From Myxococcales bacterium (GTDB taxonomy: Bacteria > Myxococcota_A > Polyangia > Polyangiales > Houyiibacteriaceae): a stretch of 6,201 bases of DNA. Below are positions 1-5,969 of this stretch, piece by piece. Numbering within the stretch: the stretch's first letter is position 1; the number at the start of each line of letters is the position of its first letter. The notes below the pieces were generated by a model. The model saw only the letters and a list, made by a program, of their open reading frames with translations, had not been told where the DNA came from and did not search any database. The position numbers and the translations under genes are program-made. The stretch covers positions 1 through 6,201 of the forward strand of contig JAUXFZ010000157.1 in assembly GCA_030622585.1 (NCBI GenBank), given 5' to 3'.

Positions 1-47
1 CGCCACGCCTCACCAAGGTCATCAACGAGCTAGGTGTCGGCGACTAG
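1..47 (+). CDS. C-terminal end of an unidentified plus-strand gene (partial)
   Basis: From the window edge one frame reads PRLTKVINELGVGD and stops at TAG (45-47). The short tail has ordinary amino-acid composition and GC- or C-ending codons, like a real protein end, and the other two plus frames look less natural. It converges on the minus-strand operon, whose last stop codon is at 130-132. Fourteen residues are too few to name a family. The call rests only on composition and the convergent arrangement. Confidence 0.45.
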   Translation, partial: PRLTKVINELGVGD

Positions 48-129
48 TCAGTTCTTCGCAATCACCACACGACAAGTGTCGATGCCGTGGAAGATTTTCG
101 CGCCCCGTGGTCGCCGCAAAGCGTCGATT

Positions 130-525
130 CTACGCGGGGAAGTTTTCGACGAGCAGCTTCAGTGAATCGTGTGTCGTGAAGATGCCTATGATCTTCACGC
201 CTTCAACCACCACCGCTGAGCCGTACTTGTGCTCGAGCATCTCTTGGAGCACGGCGATCAGCGAGGTGTCTTTGGACACAGTGTACGCCTCTTGGGTCAT
301 CGCCTCTTCGACGGTCGTGTTGTCGGGATTGACCTCGTTGAGGCCGGCGATCATGCCGAGGTCGCGATCGCTGACGATGCCGTGGAGCTCGCCGCCGTGC
401 AGCACGGGCAGGTGGCGAATGTCGTACTTCCGCATGAGCTTCTGCGCGAACGTGATCGTCTGTTCGCTCCCCACGGTGTGGGGCATGGCCGTCATGTACT
501 CGGCGATCGGAGCGGTCTTGTCCAT
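130..525 (-). CDS. CBS-domain pair protein (131 aa), possible nucleotide-sensing regulator
   Basis: A small soluble protein made almost entirely of two CBS motifs (a Bateman module). CBS1 spans about residues 8-60 and shows the family pattern IRHLPV, then GIVSDRDL. CBS2 spans about 70-128, with a Tyr-Gly-Ser-Ala-Val-Val-Val strand and then GIFTTHDSLK. Such pairs usually bind AMP, ATP, SAM or similar adenosyl ligands; no catalytic domain is attached. The ATG at 525 is preferred because AGG lies 7 bases upstream and the CBS fold starts soon after. A GTG at 561 would add 12 Pro/Gly-rich residues with poorer spacing. It is the last gene of the operon, downstream of the carrier protein. Bacillus AcuB, a CBS protein encoded near acsA and linked to acetoin/acetate use, is a functional parallel. 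A role in sensing energy charge for this operon is inference. Confidence 0.85.
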   Translation of the reverse strand: MDKTAPIAEYMTAMPHTVGSEQTITFAQKLMRKYDIRHLPVLHGGELHGIVSDRDLGMIAGLNEVNPDNTTVEEAMTQEAYTVSKDTSLIAVLQEMLEHKYGSAVVVEGVKIIGIFTTHDSLKLLVENFPA

Positions 526-568
526 GCGCGGACCTGTACCACACCCGGGCGGTTCCGCCACGTCTGGC

Positions 569-703
569 TTACGCCTGGCGCCCGTATTTGCGTCGAATCT
601 GGCCCGCGGCTCGCTGGCTCAGACGCACCACAACGTCCAAGGCGCGCAGAACCTGACCGTGCTCAAGGGAGCAGGGCGCTGGCTCAGACGCGGGCTGCGA
701 CAT
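569..703 (-). CDS. Possible small protein of 44 aa between the carrier protein and CBS genes
   Basis: An ATG at 703, inside the end of the carrier-protein gene, opens a frame of 44 codons that ends at TAA (569-571) and fills the otherwise empty gap before the CBS gene. The first 15 residues are rich in Pro, Ser, Ala and Glu. The rest (VLRALDVVVRLSQRAAGQIR and a basic RKYGRQA tail) looks like one amphipathic, basic helix. By hand count, GC is about 77, 52 and 75 percent at codon positions 1, 2 and 3, which is the pattern of coding DNA in a GC-rich genome. There is no strong Shine-Dalgarno (a GGGG lies about 13 bases upstream), so expression would depend on coupling to the carrier-protein gene. 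I recognise no family. It could also be chance openness. Confidence 0.35.
   Translation of the reverse strand: MSQPASEPAPCSLEHGQVLRALDVVVRLSQRAAGQIRRKYGRQA
612..691. repeat. 15-bp direct repeat, two copies
   Basis: CGCTGGCTCAGACGC occurs identically at 612-626 and 677-691 (plus-strand reading), 65 bp apart. The right copy covers the stop codon and last codons of the carrier-protein gene; the left copy lies in the gap before the CBS gene, inside the possible 44-aa ORF. The match ends abruptly on both sides. It may be a relic of a small local duplication or a chance repeat. Confidence 0.6.
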
Positions 704-926
704 AAGCGATGGCATCCCCAAGTGTGGTTATCTTGTCGTAGTCGTCCTCCGGAATCTCGACGCCGAGCGCTTTGTGAATCCCTTGGACCCACCGCAGGAT
801 GTCCATCGAGTCGAGGTCGAGTTCGTCCCGCAGGTCTGCGTCGTCCTCGATCTCCTCGTCGGCGATTTCGGGGGCCACATCGGACAGGCACGCGAGCAAG
901 GTCGCTCGTATTTCGTCACTGGTCAT
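684..926 (-). CDS. Acyl carrier protein (80 aa), coupled to the E2 gene
   Basis: A free-standing phosphopantetheine carrier protein of typical ACP length. Ser40 in the motif LDLDSMD is the expected attachment site for 4'-phosphopantetheine. The four-helix pattern and strongly acidic composition fit, with clusters such as ADEEIEDDADLRDELDLD and later GVEIPEDDYDKITTLGDAI. The DSMD form with a following GVEIPEDDY segment differs from fatty-acid AcpP (DSLD), which suggests a dedicated carrier. The ATG at 926 overlaps the E2 stop codon as ATGA; AGGAG lies 11 bases upstream, inside the E2 gene. Its position immediately after an E2 acyltransferase suggests it takes acyl groups from the lipoyl arm or from acyl-CoA. 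The naphthyridinomycin and saframycin pathways give a precedent, where an E1/E2 pair moves a two-carbon unit onto an ACP. The actual acyl group and downstream enzyme are not visible here. Confidence 0.9.
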   Translation of the reverse strand: MTSDEIRATLLACLSDVAPEIADEEIEDDADLRDELDLDSMDILRWVQGIHKALGVEIPEDDYDKITTLGDAIAYVAARV

Positions 927-2269
927 AGTTTCTCGGGCTCCTGCAAGAGGCGATCGAGCGCACTCAGAAATCGCGCGCCCTGGTGACCATTGCTGACTCG
1001 GTGGTCCGCACCGAGTGTGACGCGCATGACGGGACGGGCAACGACTTGACCGTCAACCACCCAAGGCCGCTCGGCCGTCGCGCCGCAGCCGACGATGGCC
1101 ACTTGTGGCGGAAAAATGATGGGGGTCACACTCTCGACACCACGCTCGCCAAGAGAAGTCAGCGTGATGGTGGCAGATGTCATCTCTGAGCTTCGAAGTG
1201 TGCCGGCACGAGCTCGGGCCACGAGATCGGTCATGCGTGCCATCAACTCCGAAAGGCTCCCCTCGTCGGTGTTGCGCAGGGCGGGCGCAACGAGCCCCCC
1301 ACCGCGAAGTGAGACCGCAAGACCGACGTGGATCTCCTCGCACGGCACGGCCTCCGCCCCCTGCCAGGTCGCGTTGAGCTTCTTATGCTTACGCAGCGCC
1401 CGAGCCACAGCCCGCAACACCAACACACCGGACACCAAGCGTTCGCTAACGCTCAGGGACGCGTTGGTCTCCCGGAGCCACGCCAACGCGTTGCCCATGT
1501 CGACGCTCTGCTCGACGTAGTAATGAGGGATCTCGTCATTGGCGCGCGTCATCGCAACCGCAATCGCCCGCTGCATGCGCTCGGCGGGGGTTGCGGGCCT
1601 GCTCGGCGCCTGCACCTTCGCGCCAAGTACATCGCTCGCTTGAATCGCGCCGCCCGGCCCCGTCCCACGAACCTCCGCGATGTCGACCCCGCGCCCAATC
1701 GCGATTCGGCGGGCGTAAGGGGAAATCCGGACGCGATCACTCAGTGCAACCGGCGCAGCGCTGGTCTCCGCAACCCCTCGCACATCGTCGAGCGTGATCC
1801 GCCCGTGATCGCCACTCCCACGTACCCCGTCGAGAGCCACATCGAGCTCATGCGCACGCCGACGCACAGCCGGAGAAGCCATAGGCCCACCGAGGTCCAC
1901 CTCCGAGGCCCCGGCAGAAATAATGCTCCCAGGCACCGACGCTGGCACTGGCCCTGCCGCTGGCACTGTCGCTGGCACTGTCGCTGTCACTGCCGCTGTC
2001 ACTGCCGCTGTCACTGCCGCTGTCGCTGACCCTGTCCCCGTCCCAATCTCCGCAAGCGCCGTCCCCACCGGCACCTTCTCCCCCTCCGGAACGAGCAACT
2101 TCTCGACCACTCCGGCGTCAAACACCTCCACCTCGATGAGACCCTTGTCAGTCTCCACCTCCGCAATGATGTCGCCTTGCGAAACGGTATCGCCCACGGC
2201 GACGCACCACTTGGCGAGCGTCCCCGCGGTCATGTCGGCGCCAAGTGAGGGCATCACGAACTCAGCCAC
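923..2269 (-). CDS. pdhC: Dihydrolipoamide acyltransferase, E2 of a 2-oxoacid dehydrogenase complex (448 aa)
   Basis: Core of a pyruvate-dehydrogenase-type complex: it carries the acyl group from E1 on a lipoyl arm and transfers it to CoA. One lipoyl domain spans about residues 3-76, with Lys42 in ETDKG as the lipoylation site. A flexible Ala/Thr/Val/Pro linker (79-112) is encoded by a 12-bp tandem repeat. Two peripheral-subunit-binding domains follow, at about 131-168 (SPAVRRRAHELD) and 182-217 (SPYARRIAIGRG). The catalytic domain is about 226-445, with DHRVSNG placing the catalytic His at 423. Asn427 stands where many E2s have Asp, a known variant in pyruvate-type E2. The GTG start at 2269 has AAGGA 9 bases upstream and overlaps the E1-beta stop by 8 bases. 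The class (2-oxoacid dehydrogenase E2) is secure; pyruvate versus acetoin or another substrate is not. Confidence 0.93.
   Translation of the reverse strand: MAEFVMPSLGADMTAGTLAKWCVAVGDTVSQGDIIAEVETDKGLIEVEVFDAGVVEKLLVPEGEKVPVGTALAEIGTGTGSATAAVTAAVTAAVTATVPATVPAAGPVPASVPGSIISAGASEVDLGGPMASPAVRRRAHELDVALDGVRGSGDHGRITLDDVRGVAETSAAPVALSDRVRISPYARRIAIGRGVDIAEVRGTGPGGAIQASDVLGAKVQAPSRPATPAERMQRAIAVAMTRANDEIPHYYVEQSVDMGNALAWLRETNASLSVSERLVSGVLVLRAVARALRKHKKLNATWQGAEAVPCEEIHVGLAVSLRGGGLVAPALRNTDEGSLSELMARMTDLVARARAGTLRSSEMTSATITLTSLGERGVESVTPIIFPPQVAIVGCGATAERPWVVDGQVVARPVMRVTLGADHRVSNGHQGARFLSALDRLLQEPEKL
1959..2030. repeat. 12-bp tandem repeat coding for the E2 linker (six units)
   Basis: Plus-strand units are GCTGGCACTGTC twice, GCTGTCACTGCC three times and GCTGTCGCTGAC once, with a seventh related unit at 1941-1952 separated by 6 bp. 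The period is a multiple of three, so the minus-strand E2 frame stays open and reads Thr-Ala-Ala-Val repeats that grade into Thr-Val-Pro-Ala. Changes in copy number would lengthen or shorten the linker without a frameshift. Confidence 0.9.
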
Positions 2270-3236
2270 CGCTCACAGTCCTTTTCGCGGCTTCGACGAT
2301 GCGGTCGACCTGCGGGATGGCCGCTTCTTCGAGGTGCTTTGCGTAGGGAATCGGCACCTCCAAGGTGCACACGCGCGCGATCGGCGCGTCGAGCTCATAG
2401 AATGCGTCCTCGGCCAAGATCGCGCTGATCTCCGAGGCCAGGCTGCCGGTTTTCCACGCTTCGTCGATCAACACCGCGCGATGCGTGCGCGACACGCTCC
2501 CGATGATCGCGTCCCGATCGAGCGGACGGAGGCTTCGTAAATCGATGACCTCGGCACTCACGCCTTCCTTTTCGAGCTCCTCGGCGGCCGTCAACGCCTT
2601 GGGAACAGAACCGCCGTACGCGATGACGGTCACGTCGGTGCCGGGGCGCCGAATGGCAGCCTTCCACGGAGAGGGCGGCGTCGCGTCGGTGTCGAGCGGC
2701 CCGTCGACCCCGTAGAGCATCTGATGCTCGAAGATGACCACGGGATCCGGATCTTCGAGCGCCGCGATCAACATGTCGTGCGCATCCTGCACCGTGGCGG
2801 GCGCAAGGACCTTGATGCCGGGTACGTGCGCGTACCAGTTCTCGAGGCTGTGCGAATGCTGCGCGGCGATCTGCTTGCCGCCACCCGTCGCCATGCGCAC
2901 AACGAGCGGGACCTCGAATTGCCCTCCAGACATATGACGCATCACCGCCGCGTTGTTCACGACCTGGTCGAGTGCCAGCAAGCTGAAGTTAACCGTCATG
3001 ACCTCCACGATCGGACGCATCCCGCCAATCGCAGCGCCGATGCCCGCGCCAACGAAAGTCGACTCGCATAGGGGGGTATCGCGAACCCGATCTTCTCCGA
3101 ACTCCTCGAGCAGGCCCTTGCTCACGGCGTAGGGACCCCCGTAACGGCCAACGTCTTCACCCATGAAAAACACGCGGGGATCTTCCCGAAGGAGCGTCTG
3201 GAGCGCGGTTCGAATGGCGTCTCGATAGGTGGTCAC
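2262..3236 (-). CDS. pdhB: Pyruvate-dehydrogenase-type E1 component, beta subunit (324 aa)
   Basis: The transketolase-like beta half of the heterotetrameric thiamine-diphosphate E1, which decarboxylates a 2-oxo acid together with the alpha subunit. Family marks in order: MGEDVGRYGG (about 25-34); DTPLCESTFVGAGIG (about 53-67), whose Glu58 matches the conserved glutamate that activates the ThDP aminopyrimidine ring; AAQHSHSLENWYAHVPGIKV; and the C-terminal EVPIPYAKHLEEAAIPQVD. Length is normal for the family. The frame is open up to 3287, but the GTG at 3236 is chosen. It forms a GTGA overlap with the alpha-subunit stop, has GAGGGA 6 bases upstream, and the protein then begins MTTYRDAIRTAL like its homologues. 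E2 follows with an 8-base overlap. Substrate identity (pyruvate or acetoin-like) cannot be settled by reading. Confidence 0.94.
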   Translation of the reverse strand: MTTYRDAIRTALQTLLREDPRVFFMGEDVGRYGGPYAVSKGLLEEFGEDRVRDTPLCESTFVGAGIGAAIGGMRPIVEVMTVNFSLLALDQVVNNAAVMRHMSGGQFEVPLVVRMATGGGKQIAAQHSHSLENWYAHVPGIKVLAPATVQDAHDMLIAALEDPDPVVIFEHQMLYGVDGPLDTDATPPSPWKAAIRRPGTDVTVIAYGGSVPKALTAAEELEKEGVSAEVIDLRSLRPLDRDAIIGSVSRTHRAVLIDEAWKTGSLASEISAILAEDAFYELDAPIARVCTLEVPIPYAKHLEEAAIPQVDRIVEAAKRTVSGG

Positions 3237-4210
3237 GACAAATCCCTCGCGTACGTGTGACGGGTGATGTCTTCGACAGGCTCCCACTCGCCTTGCTCGG
3301 CGAAGTCGACCGCCGCGGCGATTTCTTTGGCCGCATCGGCCTCGATCGCGTCGATATCCGTCTGCGTAACCATTCCATCGTTCAACACGCGCGCCTGGAA
3401 AACGTCGATGGGATCCTGCTTCTTGCGCTCTTCCACTTCTTCCTTCGAGCGGTAGAGCTCCGCGTCGTACATCGAGTGCGCACGGAACCTGTATGTCTTG
3501 AGCTCGAGGAACCGCGGCTTGCTCGTCTCCCGAACGAGCTCCGCTTCGTTGTGCACCGCCCGCTCAACCGCGATCACGTCCATGCCGTTGACCGAATCCG
3601 CTGGAACACCGTACGCGGGCGGATTGTTGGCGATGTCACGGTCGGAGACGTGGCGATGGAGCGCCGTCCCCATCGCGTACTCGTTGTTCTCGCACAAGAA
3701 CAGCACCGGAAGCTTCCACAACGCCGCCAGGTTCAGCGACTCGTGAAACTCGCCCTCGTCGGTCGCGCCGTCCCCAAAAAAGCACGCCGTCACTCGGGGC
3801 TCGCCCTTCATCTTGTCGGCGAGCGCCAGGCCCACTGCGATCGGCAAGCCACCGCCCACGATGGCGTGCCCGCCGTAGAACCGCCGCTTTGCAGAGAACA
3901 GATGCATCGACCCGCCGCGGCCGCCCGAGCAACCGTTCGCCTTGCCGTACATCTCGGCCATGATCTCGCCGGCCGGAATGCCGCGCACCAACGCCTGGCC
4001 GTGCTCGCGATAGGTCGCCACGATGTTGTCGTCCTCGCGGAGCGCGTGCATGGCGCCAACGCCAACGGCTTCCTCTCCGATGTAGAGGTGCAAGAAGCCT
4101 CGGATCTTCTGCTTCGAGTAGAGCTCGGCGCTCTTTTCCTCGAACCGACGGATGCGAATCATGTCCCGCAGCAGCTCGAGGGCGTGGTCACGTGAGATGT
4201 CCAGGGTCAA
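3233..4210 (-). CDS. pdhA: Pyruvate-dehydrogenase-type E1 component, alpha subunit (325 aa), TTG start
   Basis: The thiamine-diphosphate-binding alpha subunit of E1. The N-terminus ISRDHALELLRDMIRIRRFE is the usual first helix. HLYIGEEAVGVG (about 41-52), YREHG with His70, GGRGGSMHLF (96-105) and FYGGHAIVG (111-119) are hallmarks. The ThDP/Mg motif runs from GDG at 146-148 to Asn-Asn at 175-176. The loop RAHSMYDAELYR (243-254) corresponds to the GHSMSD loop of pyruvate-type E1 alpha and is closer to that than to the acetoin-type loop. TTG at 4210 is chosen because a perfect AAGGAGG lies 6 bases upstream and because the TTGA overlap with the acs stop repeats the coupling seen downstream. An ATG at 4162 would cut off the first helix, and the open frame extending to 4672 is only acs read in another frame. 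The product probably assembles as alpha2beta2 with the next gene's protein. Confidence 0.94.
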   Translation of the reverse strand: MTLDISRDHALELLRDMIRIRRFEEKSAELYSKQKIRGFLHLYIGEEAVGVGAMHALREDDNIVATYREHGQALVRGIPAGEIMAEMYGKANGCSGGRGGSMHLFSAKRRFYGGHAIVGGGLPIAVGLALADKMKGEPRVTACFFGDGATDEGEFHESLNLAALWKLPVLFLCENNEYAMGTALHRHVSDRDIANNPPAYGVPADSVNGMDVIAVERAVHNEAELVRETSKPRFLELKTYRFRAHSMYDAELYRSKEEVEERKKQDPIDVFQARVLNDGMVTQTDIDAIEADAAKEIAAAVDFAEQGEWEPVEDITRHTYARDLS

Positions 4211-5964
4211 CTGTCTCCTCCTTCCAAGGTCGAGGTGTCTCCTTCGGGCAACCCGAGCTCCCGCGCCTTGAGCAGACGCCGCATGATCTTTCCGCTTCGC
4301 GTCTTGGGAAGCGACTCCACGAAATCGATCTCGCGCGGCGCCGCCGTGCCGAGGTTCTTTCGGCCGAATCCGATCAGCTCCCTGTGCAGCTCCTCGGTCC
4401 ATTCGTGACCGGACTGCAGGCTGACGAAGGCCTTGATGATGGTGCCCGCGACTGGGTCGGGCTTGCCGATCACGCCGACCTCGGCCACCGCCGGATGTTT
4501 CATCATCACGCTCTCGACCTCGAACGGCCCGATGAGGTGCCCCGCGGACTTGATCACGTCGTCCGACCGTCCGACGAACCAGTAGTAGCCATCTTCGTCG
4601 CGACGCGCGAGGTCGCCTGACAAGTACCAACCGTCCCGAAAGCACGCGTCGTATCGCTCCTTGTTGTTCCAATAGCCGCGAAACACGGAAGGCCAGTCGG
4701 GACGCAGCGCGAGCTCGCCGTCCTTGCTGGGGTCATCGACCTCGCGCAGGCGCCCGTCGTCTCCTTCTCTAACGATGCCGGCCGTGATTCCCGGCATCGG
4801 TCTCCCCATCGAGCCGGGCTTCACGTCCATCGAAGCGTAGTTCGCAATCATGATCCCGCCGGTCTCGGTTTGCCACCAGTTGTCGTGAAACGGCATGCCA
4901 AACACTTCCTGGCCCCAGATGACCGCCTGCGGATTCAACGGCTCGCCTACGCTCCCCATGAACCGAAGCGCCGAAAGGTCTTTGCTCTGGGGGAGCTCGG
5001 GACCGGTTTTCATCAGCATGCGAATGGCAGTCGGCGCGGTGTACCAAACCTGCACCTTCTCCTCTTCGAGGATCTGGTACCAGCGCTTTGGGTCGAACTC
5101 CGCTTCGTCGATGATCATCGTCACGCGATTCGCGAGCGGAGCGCTGATCCCGTACGAGGTGCCCGTGACCCAACCGGGGTCGGCCGTGCACCAATAGATG
5201 TCGCTCGGATGCATATCGAGCGCGAGCTTGCCGGTCGCGTAGTGCGTCAGCACCGCCTCGTGAACATGGTACGCGCCCTTGGGTGTGCCGGTCGTCCCGC
5301 TGGTGAAGTGGAGCAGCGCGGGCGTGTCCGGACCGGTGGCGCCGATTTCGTATTCCAGTGAGGCATCGCCCATCGCCTCGGCCCAGTCGACCGTACCCTC
5401 GGGCTTGTCCGGTTTCTTCGGGTCCGCGAGGAGAATCACGTGCTCGAGCGTCGGGATCCGGTCGCGGATGCCCGCGATACGACGCTTGTAGAGTCGCTCG
5501 GTTGTGAACAGCACCCGTGCCTCGCCGAGGTTGAGCCGTTCTGCGACTGGCTCCGGGCCGAACGCGGAGAACAAGGGACAGAAGATGGCCCTGTGCTTCA
5601 GGGCGCCGAGCGCGCACACATAGAGTTCTGGAATCCGACCAGCGAGCGAGTAAACGCGGTCCCCCGCCTCCACGCCCTGATTGGCGAGGAGGTTCGCGAA
5701 CTGATTCGTAAGCGAATCGAGGTCGGCGTAGGTGACCTCCCGGCGCTCGCCCCTCTTTCCCAGCCAGATGATGGCGGTCTGATCGCCGTGCCCCTTCGCG
5801 ACGTGCCGGCCCAGCGCCTCGTACGCGATGTTCAGTCCGCGACCACCGGGGAGACCATCGAGCTCCGCGCGCACGGATTCCCAAGAGAACGACGCTCGCT
5901 CCCGAGCGTAGTCGCTCATACTCGGAGCAACCTGGTCGGCTTGAACTCGCTTCTTGATTCGCAC
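4207..5964 (-). CDS. acsA: Acetyl-CoA synthetase, AMP-forming, AcsA type (585 aa from GTG; 570 from ATG at 5919)
   Basis: Activates a short-chain acid, most likely acetate, to acyl-AMP and then acyl-CoA in the cytoplasm. Numbering is from GTG. The P-loop is TSGTTGTPKG (221-230). TADPGWVTGTSYG (260-272) and SVGEPLNP (338-345) are AcsA marks. DNWWQTETGG (361-370) puts a Trp at 364, where Trp414 of Salmonella Acs limits the pocket to acetate/propionate. YLSGD has Asp451. GRSDDVI is the hinge region. The catalytic Lys559 lies in PKTRSGKIMRR, the site that protein acetylases silence in homologues. SAGHLIGPFEVES has Leu477 where Salmonella Acs has Arg526. Length suits the short AcsA class rather than the 650-aa Acs class. 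The start is uncertain: GTG at 5964 has AGAGGA 11 bases upstream, while ATG at 5919 fits the family N-terminus (SDYARERASFSW) but has a weak Shine-Dalgarno. An in-frame TGA at 5994-5992 bounds the frame. It is the first large gene of the operon. Confidence 0.92.
   Translation of the reverse strand: MRIKKRVQADQVAPSMSDYARERASFSWESVRAELDGLPGGRGLNIAYEALGRHVAKGHGDQTAIIWLGKRGERREVTYADLDSLTNQFANLLANQGVEAGDRVYSLAGRIPELYVCALGALKHRAIFCPLFSAFGPEPVAERLNLGEARVLFTTERLYKRRIAGIRDRIPTLEHVILLADPKKPDKPEGTVDWAEAMGDASLEYEIGATGPDTPALLHFTSGTTGTPKGAYHVHEAVLTHYATGKLALDMHPSDIYWCTADPGWVTGTSYGISAPLANRVTMIIDEAEFDPKRWYQILEEEKVQVWYTAPTAIRMLMKTGPELPQSKDLSALRFMGSVGEPLNPQAVIWGQEVFGMPFHDNWWQTETGGIMIANYASMDVKPGSMGRPMPGITAGIVREGDDGRLREVDDPSKDGELALRPDWPSVFRGYWNNKERYDACFRDGWYLSGDLARRDEDGYYWFVGRSDDVIKSAGHLIGPFEVESVMMKHPAVAEVGVIGKPDPVAGTIIKAFVSLQSGHEWTEELHRELIGFGRKNLGTAAPREIDFVESLPKTRSGKIMRRLLKARELGLPEGDTSTLEGGDS
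4217..4223 (-). promoter_or_regulatory. Ribosome binding site that fixes the TTG start of the E1 alpha gene
   Basis: Read on the minus strand, AAGGAGG matches the 16S rRNA anti-Shine-Dalgarno fully and sits 6 bases before TTG at 4210-4208. It lies inside the last codons of acs. It is the strongest Shine-Dalgarno noticed in the operon, which may offset the weak TTG codon. Confidence 0.8.
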
Positions 5965-5969
5965 GCAGC

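Noticed and set aside
65..98. Hairpin between the converging genes (CCAC/GTGG and CGAC/GTCG arms, TTTT at 95-98)
   Set aside because: Stems are only 4 bp each with an internal loop, and the T-run is short and offset, so it is too weak to call a terminator.
526..561. GTG at 561 as an earlier start for the CBS protein
   Set aside because: The AGG is 12 bases away and the added residues are not CBS-like; ATG at 525 has better spacing and fits the domain start.
107..928. 273-codon plus-strand open frame opposite the CBS and ACP genes
   Set aside because: It is antisense to two recognisable genes, has no family resemblance and becomes Arg/Pro/Ser-rich, as expected from a shadow frame in GC-rich DNA.
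1328..2029. 233-codon plus-strand frame ending in a Cys/His/Arg repeat
   Set aside because: It lies opposite the E2 gene; the repeat is the 12-bp linker repeat read backwards.
3257..4195. 312-codon plus-strand open frame
   Set aside because: It is antisense to the E1 alpha gene, which has complete catalytic motifs; no recognisable motifs in this frame.
4211..4672. N-terminal extension of the E1 alpha frame into acs
   Set aside because: Arg-rich out-of-frame reading of the acs gene; the TTG at 4210 with a perfect Shine-Dalgarno and the family N-terminus explain the true start.
4769..5884. 371-codon minus-strand frame within acs
   Set aside because: Arg/Gly-rich shadow of acs in another frame; acs carries all expected motifs across this span.
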